Shown piece after piece: positions 8,103 to 13,540 of a DNA stretch of 14,043 nucleotides. The translations under genes were made by a program, and so were the position numbers. Under the pieces are notes generated by a model, which ran no database searches, was not told where the DNA came from, and saw only the letters and a program-made list of their open reading frames with translations. This DNA is from JANWLD01 sp036278875 (GTDB lineage Bacteria; Patescibacteriota; Saccharimonadia; Saccharimonadales; 2-12-FULL-41-12), in NCBI GenBank assembly GCA_036278875.1, contig DASUKF010000035.1:1-14043 (forward strand), written 5' to 3'. Positions within the stretch are counted from its first letter, which is position 1; each line of letters starts with the position of its first letter.

Positions 8103-9326
8103 ATGCTGACCTTTACATATACTGCGAGAGATCCGGCCACCGGCAACAAGATCAAAGCGCAGGTGCAGGCCGAAAGTGAAGTCGCCGCGGCAAAACTTAT
8201 TCAGAAAGAAGGGTTGGCCCCTCTTGAAATAAAGGTATTGAACGAAACTTCCGGCGGAGTGGTAGGTAAAATCCGCAACCGTATAAAGACGAAAGACAAA
8301 GTCATATTTTCCCGGCAGATGGCCACGTTGATAAACGCGGGTCTTCCGCTGGTCCAGAGCCTTAGAAACGTAGGCAGCCAGACCCCGAACAAAGCGTTCA
8401 AAGTAGTGATAAACCAGATCATCAGCGATATAGAAGGCGGCAAGGCGTTTTCCGTGGCCTTGGCGGCGCATCCTACCGTTTTTAATGACGTGTATATAAG
8501 TCTTATAGCTTCCGGCGAAGTATCGGGTACCCTCGATAAATCATTAGAGCGCATTGCCAACCAGCAGGAAAAAGACGCCGAAATAATAAGCAAGATCCGT
8601 GGTGCGCTGGCCTACCCGGTCATAGTCATACTGGTCATGATGGTTGTCGTCGGCTTCATGGTGGTCAAAGTTATGCCCCAGGTAGAAGACATCTATAAAG
8701 ATATCCCTGGCGCTACCTTGCCTCTGATAACCAGGATTCTTCTGGCCATATCCCACTTTATCATTCATTTCTGGTGGGCGGTGATTATAGCCCTTATCCT
8801 GCTGGCAATAGCTATGACGCGTTATGCCCGTACCGGTCCCGGAAAGCAAGTAGTGGACAGCCTGAAGATGCATATGTGGCCTATAGGACCTCTTTTCATG
8901 AAAGTCTATATGGCTCGCTTTGCCCGGACAGGTACGACACTGGTGTCAAGCGGCATACCGCTTATCAAAATGTTAGAGGTAGTAGGAGAAGCTATAAACA
9001 ATGTCCATATCCAAAGATCCATCGGTCGCGCCTCAGAGAAGGTAAAGGGCGGCAAATCCTTGGCCGATGCTCTGGAAGGCGACCCGAATTTTCTGCCGCT
9101 TGTACCGAACATGCTGCGCATAGGCGAAGAATCGGGCTCTTTGGAGGATATGCTGGAGAAAACAGCCGATTATTACGAGAAAGAAGTAGATACTCAGATA
9201 AAGGCCATATCCACCATAATAGAACCGGTGCTGATGGTGCTGTTAGGCGTAGTCGCATTCATAATCGTCGCGGCCGTACTTCTGCCTATATACGGCCTGG
9301 CGGGCAAGAATATCATACAGACATAA
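8103..9326 (+). CDS. pilC: PilC, polytopic platform protein (GspF/T2SSF family)
   Basis: This inner-membrane platform protein of 407 residues is a typical PilC length. It has the family's internal duplication: FSRQMATLINAGLPLVQSL (69-87) matches FARTGTTLVSSGIPLIKML (273-291), and SLIASGEVSGTLDKSLERI (133-151) matches NMLRIGEESGSLEDMLEKT (336-354). Three hydrophobic helices lie at about 170-190, 217-238 and 374-396. In the accepted model PilC sits at the base of the pilus, is rotated or moved by PilB or PilT, and transfers pilins between membrane and filament. The N-terminal ~65 residues form a small domain common to PilC proteins. It directly follows pilT and is followed by the pilin gene after 78 nt that contain a promoter. 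Confidence 0.95.
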   Translation: MLTFTYTARDPATGNKIKAQVQAESEVAAAKLIQKEGLAPLEIKVLNETSGGVVGKIRNRIKTKDKVIFSRQMATLINAGLPLVQSLRNVGSQTPNKAFKVVINQIISDIEGGKAFSVALAAHPTVFNDVYISLIASGEVSGTLDKSLERIANQQEKDAEIISKIRGALAYPVIVILVMMVVVGFMVVKVMPQVEDIYKDIPGATLPLITRILLAISHFIIHFWWAVIIALILLAIAMTRYARTGPGKQVVDSLKMHMWPIGPLFMKVYMARFARTGTTLVSSGIPLIKMLEVVGEAINNVHIQRSIGRASEKVKGGKSLADALEGDPNFLPLVPNMLRIGEESGSLEDMLEKTADYYEKEVDTQIKAISTIIEPVLMVLLGVVAFIIVAAVLLPIYGLAGKNIIQT

Positions 9327-9333
9327 GGCGGCC

Positions 9334-9362
9334 TTGCATTTGTATTTAACCTGGAGTAATAT
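9334..9362 (+). promoter_or_regulatory. Promoter for the major pilin gene
   Basis: TTGCAT (9334-9339) and TAATAT (9357-9362) are separated by exactly 17 bp, in the 78-nt gap between pilC and the pilin gene. A start near 9369 would give a leader of about 36 nt holding the strong ribosome site GAGGA at 9396-9400. With the terminator at 9908-9936 this would allow a short, abundant, pilin-only transcript. Confidence 0.6.
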
Positions 9363-9404
9363 TCAAGCATAAGAAGTTTAACCAAGTAAAAGGGTGAGGA
9401 AATA

Positions 9405-9884
9405 ATGAAAAAATTACAAAAATCAGAAAAGGGATTTACTATAATCGAAGTCCTTATAGTGCTGGCTATCGCCGGACTTATCATGCTGATAGTCTTCTTG
9501 GCAGTCCCGGCACTGCAGAGAAACAGCCGCAACACACAGCGCAAGAACGATGTAAGTTCGATTGTCGGTGCTGTTAACGAATACACTTCCAATAATGCAG
9601 GCACGCTTCCTCCGGATGCCGATACGGTGATACAAAGTGCGAAGCTCGGTTATTACAAAGACACAGGAGGGGGCTTAGGCAACGTTCAGCTTACGGCCAC
9701 TGGTGCGCAAACTTTAGATAATGCGGCAGCAAACGATAGGGTAATTATTGCCGAAAAACAAAAGTGCCCGGATCCTGCGCAAGGTACTACCTTAACAACA
9801 GTAGACGGGAGCGCTCGCCAGATAGCTGTGCTTTATCAGATAGAAACCAGCGGCGACCCGCTAGTTGAGTGTGAAAGCTCGTAA
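9405..9884 (+). CDS. pilA: Type IV prepilin, probable major pilin
   Basis: This class III-signal prepilin has 159 residues. The leader is MKKLQKSEKG, with cleavage expected after Gly10. The mature protein begins FTIIEVLIVLAIAGLIMLIV, with Phe at +1 and the conserved Glu at +5, followed by the hydrophobic helix. The globular part is short, about 115 residues. C121 and C156 could form the C-terminal disulfide loop (D-region) typical of type IVa pilins. It is called major because it has its own good promoter, a strong ribosome site (AGGGTGAGGA, 9391-9400), its own terminator and the smallest globular domain of the four prepilins here. The symbol is by analogy and sequence alone cannot prove abundance. 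PilD at 9954 is the obvious processing enzyme. Confidence 0.9.
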   Translation: MKKLQKSEKGFTIIEVLIVLAIAGLIMLIVFLAVPALQRNSRNTQRKNDVSSIVGAVNEYTSNNAGTLPPDADTVIQSAKLGYYKDTGGGLGNVQLTATGAQTLDNAAANDRVIIAEKQKCPDPAQGTTLTTVDGSARQIAVLYQIETSGDPLVECESS

Positions 9885-9907
9885 GTTAGGAGAGATTCAC
9901 TTTTAAG

Positions 9908-9936
9908 ACAGGGCTTTTAAGCCCTGTTTTTCTTTT
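9908..9936 (+). terminator. Intrinsic terminator after the pilin gene
   Basis: An inverted repeat ACAGGGCTT (9908-9916) / AAGCCCTGT (9919-9927) forms a GC-containing stem of 8-9 bp. It is followed at once by a T-rich run, TTTTCTTTT. It sits 24 nt past the pilin stop. It should end both the long assembly transcript and the short pilin transcript, and it isolates pilD. Confidence 0.9.
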
Positions 9937-9946
9937 GTGCTAATAT
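9935..9946 (+). promoter_or_regulatory. Extended -10 promoter of pilD
   Basis: TTGTGC (9935-9940) is followed by the -10 element TAATAT (9941-9946). The ATG at 9954 begins 7 nt after the -10, so transcription would start at or within a base or two of the start codon, giving a leaderless message. There is no Shine-Dalgarno. No -35 is visible because the upstream DNA is the terminator stem. Confidence 0.55.
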
Positions 9947-9953
9947 ATTGCTA

Positions 9954-10757
9954 ATGTTTGTCATTGTCCTTATTCTGCTCGGGCTGTGTTTCGGGAGCTT
10001 CATAAATGCTTTGGTATATAGGCTGCACGCCCGGAAAGGACACCGTTACTCCATAATCAATGGCAGAAGCATGTGTCCGCATTGCAAGCACGAGCTTGCA
10101 CCGAAGGATTTAATCCCGCTGCTTAGCTGGGCCTATCTTAGGGGAAAATGCCGATATTGTTCCAAGCCCATATCCCGGCAATATCCTCTAGTCGAATCAT
10201 CTACCGCGGTACTTTTTGTTCTGTCCTACCTGTTCTGGCCGTATGAGCTTGTTTCTACCGAGAACCTGGTTGCATTTACCTTCTGGCTGATTTTGCTTGT
10301 AGGGTTCATTGCTCTTACCATATATGATTTGAAATATTTAATATTGCCTAACAGGCTGATATTTCCATTGGCGATAATAGCCGTAGCAGGTATAGCCGCT
10401 GAAGTATTATTGTTAGGCGGTATAGCTCCGTTGACGACGGCTTTCTGGGGCCTTATAGTCGGCGGCGGAATATTTTATGTGTTGTTTCAGGTTTCCGCCG
10501 GCAAATGGATAGGCGGCGGCGATGTAAAGCTCGGATTCCTGCTGGGAGCCGTAGTAGGCGGTCCATGGGCGGCATTTTTGATGCTTTTTCTAGCTTCATT
10601 GATCGGCACTATATACGCATTGCCCCAGATGCTGACCGGCAGGCTTGAGGCTAAGTCACGCATACCCTTCGGCCCGTTTCTGATAATTGCCGCTATAATA
10701 GTGCAGTTGTTCGGTAGCGGAATAATCGATTGGTACCAGAACCTTTTCAGTTTCTGA
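9954..10757 (+). CDS. pilD: PilD, prepilin peptidase and N-methyltransferase (A24 family)
   Basis: This polytopic membrane aspartic protease removes the leader from prepilins and methylates the new N-terminus. The product from ATG 9954 has 267 residues. The N-terminal domain shows LGLCFGSFINALVYRLH (about 9-25) and two CxxC pairs (C41/C44 and C66/C69), as in bifunctional enzymes with the zinc-bound methyltransferase domain. The peptidase domain has the two catalytic aspartates: D125 in the YDLKYLILPN context and D190 in the GGGDVK motif. Several hydrophobic helices follow. An in-frame TTG at 9948 would add two residues, but it lies only one base past the -10 box and would not be transcribed, so ATG 9954 is preferred. 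All four prepilins in the window carry matching cleavage sites. TGA is the stop. Confidence 0.95.
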   Translation: MFVIVLILLGLCFGSFINALVYRLHARKGHRYSIINGRSMCPHCKHELAPKDLIPLLSWAYLRGKCRYCSKPISRQYPLVESSTAVLFVLSYLFWPYELVSTENLVAFTFWLILLVGFIALTIYDLKYLILPNRLIFPLAIIAVAGIAAEVLLLGGIAPLTTAFWGLIVGGGIFYVLFQVSAGKWIGGGDVKLGFLLGAVVGGPWAAFLMLFLASLIGTIYALPQMLTGRLEAKSRIPFGPFLIIAAIIVQLFGSGIIDWYQNLFSF

Positions 10758-10795
10758 CCTCGCCAGTCTATTTTTCTCTGTTAGCACGGTTATGC

Positions 10796-10807
10796 TTATG
10801 CTATAAT
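10796..10807 (+). promoter_or_regulatory. Extended -10 promoter of the minor pilin pair
   Basis: TTATGC (10796-10801) precedes a perfect TATAAT (10802-10807). The ATG at 10815 follows after 7 nt, so the message is probably leaderless. TTAGCA at 10781-10786 could be a weak -35, but with only 15 bp spacing. No Shine-Dalgarno is present before 10815. Confidence 0.6.
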
Positions 10808-10814
10808 TCTGCCT

Positions 10815-11630
10815 ATGAACAAGTCTAGCCGCAGAACAGGCGGTTATACGATATTAGAGGTGGTAATTGTCCTTACAGTCAGCTCAATTCTCTTTGCGGC
10901 ATCCGTAGTTGGCTACGTTGCCCAGAATCGCCGTACCCAGTTTACGGAAAGCGTCAACGATTTTGCACAGGACATACAGGACATCCTTAACGATGTAGAA
11001 GTAGGGTTTTATCCGTCAAACAATAGTTTTTCCTGTACGACGGACACGTCCCATGCCGGCCATCCATACTCACCAGGCGGTGCCAGCCAGCAAGGGACTA
11101 ATACCAACTGTATCTTTGCCGGCAAAGCAATACAGTTCGCCCCTTCAAGACATAACGGTACCAGGTCGGATATAGATATATTTACAATGGTAGGGCGACG
11201 CCAGAAGCTCGGTACTGATGATCCCGCGGTAAACATAAAGGATATAAGGCCGGCTCTTTTGGACGTTCTTTCGGAAAGAAAATCCCTGATATCGGGATTA
11301 GAGGTGTCTAGTGTCAGGACAGGTGATGGAACATCCCTGGCCGGCATAGCCATGGTATCAAGCTCTAGTGCCAGCGGAGGCGTCAGCACCGGACTGAATA
11401 ACAGGGCCAGCTTGGCAGCTATAAGAGGTGGACCAGACGAAACCGACACCACGTTCAATAACGGTGTAATGTCATATTTCACTGTGTCTGACCCTATAGC
11501 TTTAGCCAAGAACGGGGTCAATATATGCGTGAAAGAGGGTGGGACTGGCGGCCGCAAAGCGGTAATACAATTGGCAGCAGGAGAAAGTCAGATTATAGTT
11601 AATACATATATAGATAAGCCATGCCCATAA
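10815..11630 (+). CDS. Minor type IV prepilin (pseudopilin-like)
   Basis: This prepilin has 271 residues. The leader MNKSSRRTGG would be cut after Gly10, giving a mature start of YTILEVVIVLTVSSILF with Tyr at +1 and Glu at +5. After the single N-terminal helix comes a long extracytoplasmic domain with four cysteines (C74, C99, C238 and C270), enough for two disulfides, and a Ser/Gly-rich middle at about 170-200. At about 261 mature residues it is much larger than the pilin at 9405, which suits a minor or initiating subunit. Similarity to GspH-type pseudopilins is only topological. It overlaps the next prepilin gene by 10 nt, so the two are likely co-translated and may act together. Confidence 0.85.
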   Translation: MNKSSRRTGGYTILEVVIVLTVSSILFAASVVGYVAQNRRTQFTESVNDFAQDIQDILNDVEVGFYPSNNSFSCTTDTSHAGHPYSPGGASQQGTNTNCIFAGKAIQFAPSRHNGTRSDIDIFTMVGRRQKLGTDDPAVNIKDIRPALLDVLSERKSLISGLEVSSVRTGDGTSLAGIAMVSSSSASGGVSTGLNNRASLAAIRGGPDETDTTFNNGVMSYFTVSDPIALAKNGVNICVKEGGTGGRKAVIQLAAGESQIIVNTYIDKPCP

Positions 11631-12784
11631 AAAGAATTATCAAAAACAAAAAAGGCGACACTATAGTCGAAGTCCTCATAGGCATAGCGGTGCTCGGCCT
11701 GGTGTTGAGCATATCTTATTCTTTGGCGAACAGAAACACGCAGTACATACAGCAGTCGCAGGAAAGGGGAGAAGCCCAAAAAATCAGCGAAGCCCAGCTG
11801 GAACTTCTGCGCAATTACCTTACCCCTGAAACCGACTGGAGTAGCGCCGGATATAAATGCTTCAATGATAATAGTCCGCCTCAGCCTACTGCTACTGCCG
11901 CTCAATGTCAAAAGGGCACCAGGGATAGCGGCGTAGGCCGCTACAGGGTCAGAATTAACTATGATTCTTCCACTAAAACCTATACGGTCAATACCACCTG
12001 GAGCTCGCTGACATCGGTACCTCAGCAGACTTTGGCTCTATCATACAAACTTCCGGCTTCCGCCTTGGCGCCTGTCGGTCTAGGCCCTGCTTGCCGGGAT
12101 CATTTGGACAATGACGGCGATACTCACGTAGATTTGGCCGACCCCGGCTGTTTAGGCGATCCCAATAGAAATACCGAAGTAGATCCCCCTACTCAGCTAA
12201 TCGCGTCGGTCAAGAAAATTCCTCCGCTACCCGGCAATTTATCGCCCGGCTGCAGCCGGGCGGCTACCGCGAACCGCTCTGGCTCTCGAGTAAGTTTGAG
12301 TGATGGACAGGTCCAGTTTACCGGCGGTAATTCCAGCACTACATTTGCAGCGGTGACTCCGAACGCCAGCTATAATGTGACGGTAACACCGCCTAGCAGC
12401 TATACGATCTGTCCGCCATCCAGCCAGACCCGTACTACCGGCAGTATTGGCAGTGTGACACAGTTCGATTTCAAAATAGCCCCGATTTGCGGCCCTTCGG
12501 CTGTATGGCACTCGGGTTATTCGGGCTATAACTGGGGAAATAGACGTGCTGACCTTGACGGCTATTATTACACCTGGCCGCCTGCTGTCCCAGCCGGCAC
12601 CTATCCCGGTGCCGACACTCAGTTTGTAGCTGGCAATGTAAGAGCGCCCGGGGTTTTTTGGTATAAGTGGTCGGGTGACTGGTCACGTATCGGGGAGGGG
12701 CTCCTATACTACTGGCTATGGGAAGCTGTTTACTACTATGTGCCGGGGTACTACACGTATGACGGGCCGTATACTTGCCCGTGA
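11621..12784 (+). CDS. Large modular minor prepilin, candidate pilus tip adhesin
   Basis: This prepilin has 387 residues. The leader ends at Gly12 and the mature start is DTIVEVLIGIAVLGLVLS, with Asp at +1 and Glu at +5. Residues 40-145 form a PilV/GspI-like globular part. A disulfide-framed acidic loop C158-RDHLDNDGDTHVDLADPG-C177 follows; it resembles calcium-binding DxDxDG-type loops found in many surface proteins. Residues about 220-290 look like a beta-sandwich (Ig-like or carboxypeptidase-regulatory-like) module. Residues 291-387 are extremely rich in Tyr and Trp, ending YYYVPGYYTYDGPYTCP. This length and modularity are unusual for a minor pilin and suit an exposed tip subunit that binds a surface or host. 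That role is inference. The gene starts inside the end of the preceding prepilin gene and ends 6 nt from the convergent gene at 12791. Confidence 0.85.
   Translation: MPIKRIIKNKKGDTIVEVLIGIAVLGLVLSISYSLANRNTQYIQQSQERGEAQKISEAQLELLRNYLTPETDWSSAGYKCFNDNSPPQPTATAAQCQKGTRDSGVGRYRVRINYDSSTKTYTVNTTWSSLTSVPQQTLALSYKLPASALAPVGLGPACRDHLDNDGDTHVDLADPGCLGDPNRNTEVDPPTQLIASVKKIPPLPGNLSPGCSRAATANRSGSRVSLSDGQVQFTGGNSSTTFAAVTPNASYNVTVTPPSSYTICPPSSQTRTTGSIGSVTQFDFKIAPICGPSAVWHSGYSGYNWGNRRADLDGYYYTWPPAVPAGTYPGADTQFVAGNVRAPGVFWYKWSGDWSRIGEGLLYYWLWEAVYYYVPGYYTYDGPYTCP
12243..12262. repeat. 20-bp perfect GC-rich palindrome
   Basis: CGCCCGGCTGCAGCCGGGCG is a perfect palindrome. It lies inside the minor pilin gene at the junction between the acidic-loop region and the beta-sandwich module (codons about 208-214). 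It could form a hairpin in the mRNA or a protein-binding site, but no T-run follows, so it is not an intrinsic terminator. Confidence 0.85.
12762..12782. terminator. Weak hairpin at the convergent gene junction
   Basis: ACGGGC (12762-12767) pairs with GCCCGT (12777-12782) around a 9-nt loop, exactly at the end of the minor pilin gene and 9 nt from the end of the facing gene. Neither side has a T-run. It may act as a weak bidirectional terminator or merely protect 3' ends. Confidence 0.3.
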
Positions 12785-12790
12785 TAATAA

Positions 12791-13363
12791 TCAGTCTATC
12801 GATTTGACCTTAAGGGTTAGGGCCGGTTTTGAACCTAATCCGACTGCAAGGGTCCCGGTAAGCGTCACCGGGTCGGCAAAATGAACCGGACCCTTGCTAA
12901 GAGAACTGCTGTTCGCATGGGATTTTATATCGATATTCGGGCCAACCGCCAGGCTTAAAGCCTGATTGTTCTGACCGGCTTTTTGATCGACTACGGCATA
13001 ACGGCCGTTTCCGGCGTCAATCACCAGGCCTCTGACTTTTATTTTTTGGTCTGAGTATTTACTAGAGTTAGCCACGATTTCTGTCACGCTTAAGGTGCCC
13101 GGAGGAAGTTCTTTATCCAGCTTTGGCGGAGTCGGATTTTTGTCTTCGGGAATCGGACCTTTAACATCTGACTTTTTTGGCGGGGCAAGTTCATTATTGC
13201 TACCGGACTTGTCATTAGCGGCCTGGTTCGATACGCCTATCTGCGAATCGGTTTTTTTGTCGGCTTTGTATTTCTTTATCGCAAATACAGTTCCGCCAGC
13301 TACCAGGATGACCACTATCGCTACTATAAAAGATGTATTTCTGGAAAGTCTGAACCGTGACAT
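12791..13363 (-). CDS. Membrane-anchored protein with probable OB-fold-like domain
   Basis: The product has 190 residues and I do not recognise a named family. A basic N-terminus (MSRFRLSR) leads into one hydrophobic helix at about 11-29. A hydrophilic linker rich in Lys, Asn and Pro (30-88) follows, then a compact domain at 89-190. That domain has the strand pattern 'KIKVRGLVID', 'RYAVVDQ', 'ALSLAV', 'DPVTLTGTLAV', 'ALTLKVKSI', which looks like an OB-fold as in tRNA_anti-like or CcmE-like domains; the fold call is inference from pattern only. There is no cysteine. The start is supported by AAGGA at 13372-13376 (minus strand), 8 nt upstream of the ATG. It is the only minus-strand gene, lying between minor pilin genes and convergent with one of them. 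A role in anchoring or regulating the pilus is possible but unproven. Confidence 0.8.
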   Translation of the reverse strand: MSRFRLSRNTSFIVAIVVILVAGGTVFAIKKYKADKKTDSQIGVSNQAANDKSGSNNELAPPKKSDVKGPIPEDKNPTPPKLDKELPPGTLSVTEIVANSSKYSDQKIKVRGLVIDAGNGRYAVVDQKAGQNNQALSLAVGPNIDIKSHANSSSLSKGPVHFADPVTLTGTLAVGLGSKPALTLKVKSID

Positions 13364-13397
13364 TATTATTATCCTTACGTTTTAGTGCTTCAGCTTA

Positions 13398-13406
13398 AAT
13401 TTAACA
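13398..13406 (-). promoter_or_regulatory. Possible -10 region for the minus-strand gene
   Basis: Read on the minus strand, TGT-TAAATT (13406 to 13398) resembles an extended -10. It lies about 35 nt before the ATG and upstream of the AAGGA ribosome site. No good -35 is seen. Confidence 0.3.
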
Positions 13407-13431
13407 CATCCGGGCTTATCGGGTCTATAAA

Positions 13432-13451
13432 GAGAGCGTTTACTTGCTCTC
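13432..13451. repeat. Inverted repeat in the divergent intergenic region
   Basis: GAGAGC (13432-13437) and GCTCTC (13446-13451) form a 6-bp perfect inverted repeat with an 8-nt spacer. It lies inside the 177-nt region between the minus-strand gene and the prepilin gene at 13541, near AT-rich promoter-like sequence (TATAAA at 13426-13431 and 13465-13470). It could be an operator or a leader hairpin, or chance. Confidence 0.35.
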
Positions 13452-13540
13452 AAACAGTTAATCATATAAAGTAATGTTTATGCTTAAGGCTGCGATTAAC
13501 AGGGATTTAATTGCCACGCCTTTAGGGTGCGGATGCGACC

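Noticed and set aside
8774..9349. 191-codon + strand frame inside pilC
   Set aside because: It is an out-of-frame shadow of pilC, rich in Arg/Ser/Tyr with no hydrophobic or domain pattern; pilC itself is unambiguous.
9948..9950. TTG as the pilD start
   Set aside because: It begins one base after the -10 box and would not be in the transcript. ATG 9954 fits the promoter and the family N-terminus.
13478..13489. TTATGC followed by TTAAGG as another extended -10 promoter
   Set aside because: The TTATGC part matches the recurrent element, but TTAAGG is a poor -10 and lacks the final T.
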